From Isoetes taiwanensis (lineage: Eukaryota > Streptophyta > Lycopodiopsida > Isoetales > Isoetaceae): a stretch of 64,000 bases of DNA. Positions 13,150-25,111 of this stretch are shown one piece after another. Location: assembly GCA_021234155.1 (NCBI GenBank), contig JAJEKV010000273.1, positions 372,001 to 436,000 on the forward strand. Direction: 5' to 3'. The position numbers and the translations under genes are program-made. The first letter of the stretch is position 1, and the number at the start of each line of letters is the position of its first letter. A model generated the notes under the pieces. That model did not search any database, was not told where the DNA came from, and saw nothing but the letters and a program-made list of their open reading frames with translations.

Positions 13150-13170
13150 GTATCCTTACATGTATCCTAT
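13150..13170 (+). promoter_or_regulatory. Putative USSE: tandem U12-type 5' splice-site motifs
   Basis: GTATCCTTACATGTATCCTA contains two copies of the U12-type 5' splice-site core GTATCCT, their starts 12 nt apart. A tandem pair of such motifs in the U11-48K gene itself is the known U11-snRNP-binding splicing enhancer. It binds U11 without being spliced and activates an upstream 3' splice site, lowering productive mRNA (established for animal and plant U11-48K genes). A strong acceptor ends 32 nt upstream (13117). That this pair is the functional element is inference from sequence and position. Confidence 0.75.
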
Positions 13171-14007
13171 TCTTCTTGTTATTCCATATTGGTCTAGGCT
13201 ATCTGCTTTAATTTTGGGGATAATATAGGATGATAGAGCGAATCATAATTTTCAATAGGGGGCCTGTTTAAGGTTTATGTATTCATTTTAGCATTTGTAG
13301 CTGATCTTTGTTCGTATGCTCACCGCTGTCTTACTAGTGTAAGGTTCCTCTTTTTCTATTTTGATGTTGCCTTTCAAGCAGAAAAGAGATTATTCTTTTT
13401 GTGTAACAATGCAGAATTTACATAGTATGTAATCTTTTTGGTGTGTACATAGTGTGAATCTTTGTGTAATTATTGGATTTGGGAAAACGCGACCTGATAA
13501 TGCAGAGTCAGTCTTTCTCTATTATCTGTTGGAATACATTCTTTCGGGTGATTGTTTAAAACCATGGGTGGAATTTTTTGATCGAATCGTAGATTTTCCA
13601 AAAACAGATTTATAAGCCAAAACAGATGCACAGATCATACAGCATGTAGAATATTGCAAATTCCTCATCATCATTTTTTTTTAATTTTTTATTTATTTCT
13701 TGGAAATAGCAAAAAAATGCGTTCAAGGCCAATCAATGAGATTTGGCTTGATGCTCAGCAAGAACAACATAAAGTATGCGAATGTCCCTAACATCCTACA
13801 TCTATTCTGCTGTTCCTGAAAGGAAAGGCAAAATCTTTTGTCTTGTTGATAATGGTAGAAAGAGGGGCGTCTCTGCTCCAATATCTTCTCCTCAATGGGT
13901 TTTGATGGCTACCAATAGTGGAAACCGTAGTGGTGAATATTAGACTCATTGGGTTTTCATAGGCTAGTTCATGAATATGTTAGATGAATATAAAAGGAAA
14001 TAGAAAG
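13171..14007. other. 3' flank of U11-48K and spacer
   Basis: This probably includes the 3' untranslated region. I see no coding signal and no clear polyadenylation site that could be called with confidence. Confidence 0.4.
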
Positions 14008-14153
14008 GAGGAGTAGATATGACTATAGAGCTTGATCATCACTATAATGCCAGCTTAATATTTTTCAATATAAAATTGACGAGGAGTAGATATGACTATA
14101 GAGCTTGATCATCACTATAATGCCAGCTTAATAGTTTCCAATATAAAATTGAC
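14008..14153 (+). repeat. Tandem duplication of a 73-bp unit
   Basis: GAGGAGTAGATATGACTATA starts at 14008 and again at 14081, and the two units match almost throughout. The main difference is a few bases in the run before CAATATAAAATTGACG. Confidence 0.85.
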
Positions 14154-14639
14154 GTGTTAGTCTTTGTCGATGATATCCAATCACATGATATCCACTCATC
14201 GATGTTGCCAATATAAATTGTCGTCAGGTAGTCTCCATCGAAGATATGTTCTACTCACAGTCGAAATCAAAATGATGCCATTATGTTGGGAAATGCTTTT
14301 TATAAAATTTTGGTGGAAGGAAAAAAGATTTAATCAAAAATGAATTTATAGAAGGGGTTTTTGTACAATATGAATCTAATTAAGAAAATAAGGCTCCAAA
14401 AATTTGATTCGGGTATTGGATACCCTATGGTTTTAGAAGGTTAGGGGCTTGTATTCGTATAGTAATACGTATAATTCTGATGCTGGAAATTGGAGTCTGA
14501 GTGCTGCGTTGTTTTCGAAGGTTTTGAAGCCGGGTTTTGTGGATGAGCCATGAGGAGCGGATGAGCTGGTAGGGATCCCGGATTCCGGACATGAGCCGCA
14601 AAGACGTTGAAGGAGCTGCCAGGTGGTCGGCATGGCGTA
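14154..14639. other. Spacer before the Rep-like pseudogene
   Basis: No feature is recognised apart from short open frames on both strands near 14440-14640 that resemble nothing I know. Confidence 0.35.
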
Positions 14640-15827
14640 GATTGAAGGGGAGGAGGTTCTGTGTATGCCCGCAGCATCCTTGCTCTCGCTAAGGCTCCCA
14701 AAATTTGCTCTCTGTGTCTTTGCCGCTTTGCTTGCCGCCGTTTCTGTGTGGAAGAAGGTCGATTTCGTGGTGGGAGTTGTGAATCATCGGCCATCGGGTA
14801 TCTTTGGCAAGGGGCTAGGAAGGGGAAGGCTAGGGCTGGTGTGAATCTGTATGCTGGTAGTATAGATGAGCTTATGGACGTTGCTGGGAAGGGTAGGGGC
14901 AGTGCTAGGGCGAGAGAGGATGGGAAGATTGTAGAGGAAGGTAGCGGTTGCGCTTGACGTGAGTGTGACTCTGGGATATGCAGGAATGGATATCCCAGAG
15001 CACATGTTTGATAGTTTGGTGGGTTTTTGCAAGTCCGAGACTATTCTTTGGAGCAAAGGGCATTGGAAAGGGTTGAATGGACCACGCATTGCAGGCAGTC
15101 TTCGTGGGGCGGTGATTAGGGCTCCGAGACAAGTGAACACCGCAATAAAGAAGTTCTTTGGTTGGGGTGTTCAAAACCAGCCGGGTGTGTTCTTTGATTT
15201 GTAAAGCCCACGAAGAACACGAAGCTCCATTGCTTCGAGGGAATCGTGGGCTATTGTCTGAAGGACTATGGGAAAGTCCATTACAAGGTCTGTTTGCATA
15301 ACATGAGCGCGAAGCAGATAGAGATAGGGAAGGATCTTTATCTGAGGTATGGTGCAGGAGACTTGAAGAATCTTGTTGTGTTGGACAACAAGAATGTTTT
15401 GCACAAGGCTGCCCATTACGTTAATTACCATGGTAGAAAACAAGTGTCTGCTAGTTTGGTTTATATCGCATTTTATCGCGATTTCGCGAACCGGTGAAGT
15501 TCGTCTTTGTCCGGTCAATGGATCCTCGCCGACGAAATCGCTTTCATATCCGAAAGCCGCAGTGAAAGCGGCTTATGATGACATTGAATCCTCGAGAATG
15601 CAATGCCCGATGACGTGAGGTGTGTGCTTTTTGGTGTCCCTGCTGGTATGCAGCCAGTGGAGCGGCTTGGGAAAGCGAGGAAGCGTTATTGGGATGATGC
15701 AGGTAGCGAGGGCGATGACGATGAACACTTCGTTGATGCGCAGTTTGAAGAGTATAGAGAGGGAGATGGAATGGGATGTGACTTCATCCCTTTGAATGTT
15801 GCTGATTACACCATGGCAGTGGGCTAG
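14640..15827 (+). pseudogene. Decayed mobile-element gene with Rep-like motif
   Basis: Plus-strand open pieces at 14661-14954, 14959-15201, 15246-15494 and 15603-15824 join into one protein only with frame changes, so the gene is broken or has introns I cannot place. The most telling block is FEGIVGYCLKDYGKVHYKV (about 15236-15292), followed by MSAKQIEIGKDLYLRYG. A GYxxKD-type segment after a basic/aromatic N-terminal region resembles the third motif of HUH Rep proteins. I recall similar proteins in transposons (replitron-like) of algae and early land plants. No clear HUH histidine pair is visible, so the assignment is tentative. It may instead be an unrelated transposon protein. Confidence 0.4.
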
Positions 15828-16015
15828 AGTTGTTGAGTTGTTCATGTTTTCCTTGTTTTTTCTTCTATGTGATGTAATCTTGAGATGAATGTTCATTTCG
15901 TGTTATGTTTATTCTTAAATGTTTTGTATCTGAGCATTTTGTCTTATTGTATTGTTATTTAGTCCGTAGTATGCATGCTATTTGATGATGCAGGTATGCC
16001 AGGCATGGAATCTAA

Positions 16016-16611
16016 TGTGCATGCTGCAAGTGTAGAGGGCGGGTGGTCACTTATTTCGGCCAGAACTCCCCGAAGTAATAGAAATAAGTGACAACAGCAA
16101 TGAGGGTGTTGTAACTGGCCCTCCGTCTCGTCCAGGCCCTCCACCACCTGTCCAGCTTGTTCATGCTTTGCCAGCCTCATTTCCTGGACAGCCACCTATC
16201 CTTCCGAATGGTGTGCCTTATGGACCTCCTCCCCGTCCTCAACATGAAGTGCCAGATTTGCAAATCTTGTAGCAAATGGATTGCCGTGATCCCATAGTTG
16301 CTAATGCAGTAGAAATGCATGTGAAAAATGCTTGAAAACGTTGTCGGAATTAATACAATAGCCGAGAGTGTTGCTGCTGCTGTTAGGGTGTTGCGAATCC
16401 GGGGCGGTGTCGCTTTTAACGATGGGGCAAGTGCATGGGGGTGATGGATTGGGAGCAGATTAGTGTGTCTGTGGAGGAGAGGCGGGCGCTTAGAGCCCAT
16501 ATGAACTTGGCCAGAGGAATTCTTATACGAGAGCTGCGTAGAATCGATGGGCTACAGAGGAGGCATGCAGCCACTTTGAATCTGAGGTATAATTTGCATT
16601 AGATGCACGAC
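16016..16611 (+). pseudogene. Proline-rich remnant, possibly the tail of the Rep-like gene
   Basis: One frame from about 16065 reads a proline-rich stretch (GPPSRPGPPPPVQLVHALPA) and stops near 16272. A second, helix-like piece rich in Arg and Leu follows at 16440-16600 in another frame. Their position directly after the Rep-like fragments suggests they belong to the same decayed gene, but nothing in the sequence proves it. No host-gene motif is recognised. Confidence 0.3.
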
Positions 16612-17204
16612 ATGGTGTGTTTGAGCATTTCAGATCTGCATGGAGGTAGATATGAAGAATGAATTGCAAATACAAAACTGGAAAAAAAAAGAAAAAAAAT
16701 TTGATTGCCTTGTTTCTGCATGTATGTGTGAGCATGTTATGTGCATGGGATTAGCCCCCCGGCTTTAGGCCGTGGTGGAGCACCGAGGGTTTGGCTTCGT
16801 GGAGGGGTTGAATCCCGGCTCCAGATCGCTTTTGTTTTGCTTGCAGTTTTATGAGGCACTACTTGCATGGCAGAAGACGTGGCGTCGTCGTAAGGAAACA
16901 TGTGCTTCAGTTGGTCCGTTCCATGACATGTGCAAATGCAATGGTAAGCGCTGCATTTGAATTGTTCTTCCTTAGTATAAAAAAGACATCCAAGCATCCA
17001 GAAATATCTTTTAGGGTTTTTAGTTGTTTGATTCTTTCTTTAGTATTATTTGCAGGGCCTGGTAGCCGAAGGCAAAGGAGTGATTTCTCTTGGTGGGACG
17101 AGAGATTGGGGCTGATGGGTGTCAGAAATCAAAGATCCCCTAATCCACAAATGAATCTGGATTAGACGAATCAGGGTTGGAAGCCCCCCGCGGTATATAT
17201 TGGA
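16612..17204. other. Spacer
   Basis: Short overlapping open frames only. The segment at 16755-16830 has a weak tRNA-like look (GGGGTTGAATCCC), discussed under rejected items. Confidence 0.35.
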
Positions 17205-17400
17205 CGCCGTCATGTTATAGCCACGGGCATATCCATGATATATCCGTGTCTTTGACATGTTATAGCCACGCCAAAAAAAATTACACGATATTTTTGTGGA
17301 CTTTTAGCAGATTTTTTGCCATTTAAGGCTGGCTATAACATGCCCATGTCTGGCAGATTTTTTTGCCATTTAAGGCTGGCTATAACATGCCCATGTCCGA
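17205..17400. repeat. Clustered inverted and direct repeats (ATGTTATAGCCA family)
   Basis: CATGTTATAGCCACG occurs twice (about 17211 and 17257). Its complement GGCTATAACATGCCC occurs twice (about 17331 and 17378), so the block can fold back on itself. The second half is a direct repeat of about 46 bp containing TTTTTTGCCATTTAAGGC. It looks like a small MITE or foldback remnant. Confidence 0.6.
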
Positions 17401-19828
17401 CATTTACCGAGATGGGCTCCGAAGAGTTTGTTGTCAAAAGAGCTTGTTATTCTCGAGACTTTTTTTTCCAGTCTCAGTCTCAGGAGCCTGCCTCCAGAAG
17501 CCCTATTTAAGATTTTCTCAACCCTTTTGAATGGAAAACGGACTAGGCGGGGAGCCAGGCAGATCGTCAGTTACAGATTCAGACTTTGGATTGAGAGATT
17601 CAGCGATGGCATCCGTAAAGAAGTCTCAGAATTGCATGCGGGATTAAAGTAATTACAGAATCTGGGTCTGAACATATCTGTTGGCGAAAGTGGAGATCGT
17701 TTGAAAATATCTACTGGCGAAAGTGGATATCTGTTGGCAAAAGTGGAGAAACTCCTATCTTAAGCTCGGTATACTGTGCGGCCTTTTGGAATAAGACCCT
17801 TTTGGTATACTGTGCTGTGCGGTATATTGTTCCTGTCTTTTGAAAAAGCAATGCAGATTTTAGACATGAAAAAACAATACAGATTTCAGAGAGTGGTTTG
17901 AAGGTTGAGTACGAGCTGCTGCATATATCCTTCTACTGAGATCTATGGTATGGATTTCTATGTGGTCTTGGAGCGACCTGGCTATCATGTGGGGAGACGT
18001 AGGTGGTGGCCATGTATAGGTATTCAGCACAGTTTCGCACAGAGTAACTAAGGAGGATTCATGAAGTGGTTTCAAGTGAAATATGAGGGCGTCATTCTGT
18101 GCAAATCCCATGCCATTACAAATTGAAGTCATTTGGTTGCGGTTGTGGTTTCTATTTACTTCCTCTATATTTACTTCCTCTATACTCGTTTCATCTGGAC
18201 CGTTGGTCCACGGAATATACCAGAGGATATTCCTTATCCTCGCCGTCAGCCCAAAGAAGATGGGTCAAACCCCATTTTCCATGTCAGCCTATGATTTTGG
18301 AGCCATGAATGTGGGACAAACTCTAAAAACCTAACAAGTATATTTCCTGTAAAATTTAAATTAGGCGGAAGGAGCCTATGAAAATCTAGATTTCATCCAG
18401 AAAAATATAAAGAAACCCACAAATTTTGACCGGAAAACTTCCTGCAATTTTTTTTCCCTGTCGGAAATTCTCGATTTCAGCAGGTAGGATGCTAGTGTTC
18501 CTAGGAATTCGGCAAACACTGCCATGGTTTGATTGAAGTCATGATGCAGCCAACTAAAGAAGATCTGCCTGCAGTGTTTTTACAACAAGAAAATAATTGG
18601 ATTACAGGAACAAGAGTCTGAAAATGCGAAAATGCTAAGATCTGCTTCGGATTGTGTGGAGCTGCTATGCATCCAAAATAGAAAGGTTTCAAATCCCAAC
18701 CTTAATGACTTTCATTTAATGTCCCTCAGTACTGGCAAAATCTTTGCTCACATAACTTTCCTGGAAATTTAAACCTTCGATGAACTGAAATTAAGAAACA
18801 GGGCAAATTGAAATTAAATATGTGCTTGGAAGAAGCTTGCCGGAACGGCCTTGCATGGAAATGAAGAAGGGAAAATCAAATGAAAATAGAAGATGCACTC
18901 ATGCATCTTCTCAAATGAACACAGAAATTGGCATGTCAAAATCGGCCAGGAAAATATCAACAACATAAAAGGAGAAAAAAATACAGAGGAGGCCCATTCA
19001 GGGGAGGCCGAAGATGGTTCTGAGCACATTTGCTGGATGCAACAGGGGATTGAATGGGAATGACCTGCAAAAAATCTGGGGAAGGAACAGCCTCAACACA
19101 ATCGTTCCTCACCAGCATCAAACGCATAAGTTTAGAAATTGGAATGTTTGGCTATGGCGGCAGAGAGGCGACCCATGAATCACTCCCACAACCAAGCACG
19201 TCCATCAGTAGCAGGAAAACCTCGGCCAGCAAAACGAATGCCGGCGTTCGTTCCTCGCAAAGAGAAGTCGACCGCGAGAAGACCCCAAACAAAACCAATA
19301 ACCGTGCAAAACTCAAACCCCATTTTCTGACGTCATCAAAATACGGTTTTAGCCAAAACCATACAAATACTTCCCAAAACCATACAAAATCTTATCTAAT
19401 ATCTGCTACTTTTAACAGTTGCAGAAGATAATTAAAATGAAATGTACTTTTTTTTTTAGCATATGATACCTGTTGCGCAATTAGTGCCATATGATTCTCA
19501 CCATGTTTCTTAAACAAAGTAATTTGCTTTTAACATAAGGCTAGGGATCCTTGCAGCCAGAATGCAAAGTTAGCTTATAGATAAGCCAAGATAGGTAGGG
19601 GGGCAAAGAGAATTTAACCAAAAAACCCTGCCAGAGAGCCATCAGATGCAACATCAGATGCAAAACACATCAGATACAAAACAAGAAGCTTTGTGATTTC
19701 CACAAACTGGTCATTAACACAAATACAGTTGAGCAAAATACTGGCAACAGCGGCCAAGTTGCTAAAATTATTCAGGAAATGTGCAAACATGCATAAAGCA
19801 TATGGAGGTAGATGGAAGTATCCTTTAT
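17401..19828. other. Spacer
   Basis: No gene is recognised. The frame at 19054-19428 (125 codons) is Ser/Thr/Asn-rich, has no motif I know and lacks a convincing start context, so I do not call it a gene. Confidence 0.35.
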
Positions 19829-19834
19829 AATGTG

Positions 19835-19865
<31 letters not shown>

Positions 19866-20016
19866 GAGGAAAAAAATTTGAAAAAACTTGTTTTGGCGTG
19901 TTATGGGATTTCTGCTATTATTAATGGTATTCGTGAACTTGCTAATGTATTTTTATTTTTATTTTTTTTCACGCCAAAAAAATAACATCTCCCATAACGC
20001 ACCAAAACAAATGTCT
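19829..20016. repeat. Poly(A) tract plus ~25-bp inverted repeat
   Basis: An A-run of about 30 bases (19832-19862) precedes CTTGTTTTGGCGTGTTATGGGA (from about 19888). A near-complement, CCCATAACGCACCAAAACAAATG, lies at about 19992-20014. The phrase with GGCGTG and TTATGG recalls the 17.2 kb repeat. It is probably a small mobile-element remnant. Confidence 0.5.
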
Positions 20017-21377
20017 TCAAATTTTTTAGCACAATAGCCAACCCTGGATGTCACGTTATCTTGAAGTCTAGCCTATTCACGTGTCTAAAAAAATGATTTG
20101 TACTATTTTTTATGCCATTAGATCTTGATCTAGAGAAATAGACGGCCTTGAAAATTCATCTTCTTGTGTCTTTTCAAAAGGGTTTCCTGGTTTTTAGGGA
20201 TTTCATAATATTTAGAGCTTTATCCCTAACTGCTTGGAGGAAGACTGAGAACTCCAAGAACTCTTAACTTTGGGGATGCCTTGAAAAATTGGAGTTCTTC
20301 ACGCCATACTCAATACCTTTGGCCAGGGATTGGAGTCATAGAGCTTTAGAGGAGCATTAGAGGATGCAATGCTAGGTTTCTTAGTTAGTTTAGGATTGCC
20401 TCGCATAGCTCGTCTAAAATACATCACTGAGCTGAGGCTCGGCAGAGGAGGCAGAAAACCCACCTGTATTCTTCTAGTTCTTCTCTGCGTACCAACATTC
20501 CCATACTCTAGAGTTGGATTAAAAGGACTAAAAGGGTTCATTGACAATATAGTTGATCTCTTACCTCTGAGCCAGAATATCCAATGTGATCACCACTTTG
20601 AAGTTAATCCTCTCCAAAAGCTAGGCATTTGCTTTAGCTGTGCGTGTCAGTTAACATAATGCGTAGAAGGAATAGATAGGAATAGATCTACCAGCACGTT
20701 TTTCAAGAAGATCTCCATTGATTGTTATACATCACATGATTTACTCCCTAAGTGGCATTTGGCTACTTACGTCTGCTCTTACACCACCTTTGGTTTCATT
20801 GTTGTAAAGAAAGAACACCCATTGTTTATCTGCATCCAAATATAGACCAAGAACACCATACCAGTTCTTCCTTTTGCCGCCGTCCACTATCACTTAAATA
20901 AGGCACTAGTCCTACTTGCGCTTGATGAGAGCTCTATCAGACCATTTTAAAAGCTTTTATCCTGGGTATCAACAAGTATTTCTTGTTACCCTGAGAGCAC
21001 AACTTAGGATGGCCAAACAATCAAATGTTTCTAGCCTCCTAGGCGTCGTAGCACTCTGTTGCAAAAAACCCATGTGTTAAAAACATTTCAAGAAAGTTGG
21101 ACATGCAAAAACAAAATCTGCACTGCACACCTTAAATCTGCAGTAATCATTCAAAAAGGATGTCTACCTCTGATTCCCATCCCCACGCCTTAGCAGCCAC
21201 AAACCAGACAACAGACTAGAAACTTCCAGCTCTGTTCAGATTGCTCTCTTCATTGCAGTCCAAATTGAGGTGCATAAATATAACAATAAAGTACTATGTC
21301 TGACACTGTCTTCTAGTGCAATGATTATCTAACTTCTAGCTTGTATACCAAAGAATCCACAAACCTCTCCCAAGAGT
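20017..21377. other. Spacer and 3' flank of the acid phosphatase gene
   Basis: Overlapping open frames at 20299-20659 on both strands are unrecognised. The part nearest 21378 is presumably the phosphatase 3' untranslated region (minus strand). Confidence 0.35.
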
Positions 21378-23258
21378 TTAATAAGCTAGTGAATCATCCT
21401 CCACCATTTGGCACCTTCTACCATAAGCATTCTCGTCAATGGTACACATACTAACCATCCTTTGGAATTCATCAAATTGATAGAGTGTCCTGCCCTCGCC
21501 TGTCTGCAAATTACTACTTCCCCATCTAGCCTCAAAACTTAGCAAGTCAACAGGCAGAGCTACATCTGTACCATCATATAGAACACGCACAAAATACTCT
21601 GAATCTTCTTCTGTAGTCCATAGTTCCAGTGATATAGATGACACATAGGAGGGCCATGAAGGCCACGGTGAACCTAGCGCAACTGCATCCAAATAATCAG
21701 ATGCAGAATGAAGGACCTAGCTTAAATTATCCAGGCTACATATATCTAGCTTACCTGATAATGGCACAATTGTTGCATCATGACCAGAATATAAAAACAA
21801 GGAAGCACTTTTTTTACGCGATTTTTTTGTGGCATCAACCATGTGATCCAGCACCTCAGATAAAAGTCTTCCCATCATAAGCTGACATATTTCTCTGTTC
21901 TGTTGTAGGTAACACTGGTTAAGGTGCTATGCTTCCAAAAATACAAGTAGTTTAGTTCACAGCACCTGAAGTGTTTTAACATAATCTTTTGCAAGCAGAT
22001 TACAGACTTCAGTTATATTGCTGCTACAAAGTTCTTCTGGCAATGGGTCTCCATGGCAAAGAGCACAGTTCACAGTATCAACAGCCTAATAATAGAGTGG
22101 AGAATTTAAGCATCATCATGTTGTAAAATATGCAAGGGACACATGCATTTACCAGAAACCAAGGAAACCGTTTCTCATTTGGAAATTCTAACTCAAGAAA
22201 CTTTATTATGGCCTTCTTCATTTCCTGAATACAACAATAGCAAGAAACAAATACAGTAAGGAAACATAACAATGCAGCATTCATCATTAGCCATCCCTTT
22301 CCCACAAACCTCATAAGTGGTATGCCATCCAACTTCTTCATTGCCATCAGCAGAGACCTGCCTTAATCTTTTACATGCCTCATGCCATAGTTTATTCAAA
22401 CTGCATGAAGGTATAGAGTTGAAATCAAGCTAAAGTTATAGAGTTAATACTACGGGTATGAATTCTGAAACAACTTTTGCCTTTCGAGTATTTTAAGGAT
22501 TTTTCTCAATATTCTGCTCACTCAATTACCGTGGACATTGGTCATTGTGGTATAAGTTATCATAACGATCTTCCAGGATATGAATGGGTACAAATGCTGG
22601 GTTGGAAGTAGATTCAAGAAGCCCTTCAAGTACAAACCAGCCTGGAAGTAGTACAAAGAGAATTCCTTTACCAATGACTGTATTTTATCATCATATACTA
22701 ATAATCAGGAATGCAGAATGCAAATCCATAATGCAAAAGCCTACCAGTCATATGAGTGCGAAGGTAATTTGTGGAACGCACTCTCAGAAAGGAAAAGGGT
22801 TCCTTTAACTCTACATTCAGAACAGGGAGATAAGATTGTTTAATCCAGCGTCCCAGTTCTCTTGCCTGCTCTGCACCTGGGCAAATAAAACTTGCAATGA
22901 GTTACAATTGACCCTAAACATAAGCCACCATGAACATACCTTTTTTTGTAAGCTGACCAAATGGATGCTCCTGGTGGTAATATTCACGCAGAGGAAGAAG
23001 CGAAGGCAAGTGCTCCAATCTGCTTGCCCAGAGGTCCAAAGTACTGGTCTTTGATTTTCCAAAGGGTGTTGGAGATCTATCACCATGTCTAAAAAACAAA
23101 TGAACCTGCAGGCAGAGTCATGGACCATCAAAAACACATATCTACAATAACCAAACTAGAAAAGGAATCAAATTTACTTCATCTCTAACCTGTACTAGCT
23201 TCAAAGGCATATCATTGAACTTGGCAGGTTTGTAAGGAGGCCGTGTTGCAGCGTCCAT
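21378..23258 (-). CDS. Histidine acid phosphatase, lysophosphatidic acid phosphatase (ACP6) type
   Basis: Histidine-phosphatase superfamily enzymes cleave phosphomonoesters through a phospho-histidine intermediate; ACP6-type members act on lysophosphatidic acid. Nine exons can be read with GT-AG borders: 23258-23190, 23105-22940, 22876-22745, 22641-22530, 22400-22310, 22224-22153, 22085-21966, 21899-21755 and 21682-21378. They give one unbroken frame of 403 residues, close to the animal ACP6 length. The catalytic FFRHGDRSP motif has His30. SGHDATIVPL supplies the conserved His294-Asp295 proton donor pair. LTKKGAEQARELGRWI and VRSTNYLRT are further family blocks (the second Arg contact is in RST). 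No signal peptide or membrane span is obvious. The exact substrate is inferred from family resemblance only. The neighbours on both sides are mobile elements. Confidence 0.88.
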
Positions 23259-25111
23259 TGTCTTTTTCTTTATCTTTCAAGCATGCAAAGAATGAACTGC
23301 TTGAAAATGAGCAAATTCAATGCATGCCTCTATATAACAGATTCGGCATTCTTGGTAGATGCTTCATTGGCTCTTTGAGGCTCTGACTTAAAGGAGAAGA
23401 TGAAAACGGGAAATAAAGAGCATCATAATAGCGGAATCACAACAACGGTGTGATAGACTGTACTTATCACAATGACAGCCCGCCCTTGGCACCATCTTGG
23501 CCACATGCTTAGAATATATCGCCTTTATGAGATAAGATGACCCAAGCTCTGATTCCCGGCCCACCGGCCATAGCCCACCAGAGCATTTTATATTCATGTT
23601 TGAGAAAGTTTAAATGGGACACTTGTCCCCAAGAATTTACTCTGTTGAATCTATCCACATACAGAAGAAGCAATATGTGAGAAAAAGACCTCTTTCTTTC
23701 TAGGTGCTTGGCAATAATTGCTACTCATGTGTTTTTAGATAACCAATAACAAAGCTCAGTCCCCAGATCCAACTTGAGGACCAGTTAGGTGGCCATGACT
23801 TTTGACTAGCAAACAAACAAGATAAGATTTTAAAATTGTGGTAATATATTCTTATGCGGTCTCTATGCCACCTCCTCTTAATGGCTGTAATTGACTACTT
23901 GCATATGGTGAAGTTAACAATATTTAGTTACTTTAAAGCATGGTACACACCACCACCACCACCACCACCACCCCCGACCTTTTTTTCTTTTTAAGGAATA
24001 CAACTTCATTTACTTTGAGAAAAGGATATAAAGCCACATGGCCGGGTTCTTTTTAAGGGATACAACTTCATTTACTTCAAGATACAAAGCCACATGGCCG
24101 GGGTGCACTCATTCGTGAATATGAGATGGGAGAGCTACATGGTTCCATGTTGCAGTATTCTTTTTACCGACCTAAAGTAGATTTAGATAGGTACCCCATA
24201 TTCCTACCTTTTCAATGCTTCGCTCTCAAACACTAGCTTTTTTCCCCCCCTTTTTTGGTGGTCTTTCGAGTACTGTATGAAGTAGCTGACTTGGTGATAT
24301 GTACTACTCCTGATCAGCAGCAAAGATTATGGTGTTCCTCCTTTTCCATATTTTCAAATTGTCTAGGCCCTAGTTATGTTAAGTTCAGGTCTGGTTGCCG
24401 ACAAGCATGAACAAATTGCACAAAAAAGGCTGGTTGTTGGCCAACGCCGTCCAAAAGGTAGAAAAATTAAAATGAATGGAATTTTTAGTAACAAAAAGCA
24501 ACTGAAAAGTTTCATTGAAGTAAGAACTGTGAGAAAGAAAAGAATCGTGTATGAATTTATACGAGACAAATTTCCTCCCTCTAATTTAAAACAAGGAAAC
24601 TTTTAAAATGGCAAGGAAACTTTTAAAATGGCACTTTTTGAGATAAATTATTCCCGCTTCTATTCTCTCTTCTTGCATTCCATCAAATAGTGCTCTATGG
24701 ACTCCTCTTCAACTTCACACATGGAACAGAGTGGGCTAACATCATTATCCCATTTTGAGACCAGTCAGTTGACCCTAGGAACCTTGTGAATCACATGCCA
24801 AAGAACGACGTTGATACATGGGGGAGATACTTCAGCCATGCATTTTCTGAGATGTTTTTAAGTTGTTCTTCTGTGAGCACTAATTCTCACTTAGTAGATA
24901 TTGGTTATTCCCTTAGCCTTAATCTTCTCTAACAAAACTTCAGGAACTTGTTTAAGTGTATAGAGAGGTGCAGAATCCATGGGTTATGACCTCCTCTACT
25001 TATAGTGTTTGGGAGTGCCATACCCATACATCTCATGCTGATTTGCCAGCCTCCTCTAAACCAAAGTGGACCTTAAATTTTGCCTAGCTCGTTAATTACT
25101 CTCCCTTGTAC
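23259..25111. other. Phosphatase upstream region and spacer; (CAC)n at ~23949-23973
   Basis: This holds the phosphatase promoter side (minus-strand gene), but no specific element is called. A CAC trinucleotide run lies at about 23949-23973. The phrase TACAACTTCATTTACTT occurs at about 24000 and 24061, and AAGCCACATGGCCGGG at about 24031 and 24087: a local duplication of about 57 bp. No coding gene is recognised. Confidence 0.4.

Noticed and set aside
14441-15174. Overlapping minus-strand frames of 89-118 codons
   Set aside because: They are antisense to the Rep-like pieces and resemble nothing known.
16755-16830. tRNA-like stretch with GGGGTTGAATCCC
   Set aside because: The B box is imperfect, no A box lies at the right distance, and the ends do not pair. 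Too weak to call a tRNA or SINE.
19054-19431. 125-codon plus-strand open frame
   Set aside because: Low-complexity Ser/Thr/Asn composition, no motif and no splice or start context; overlapping frames are also open.
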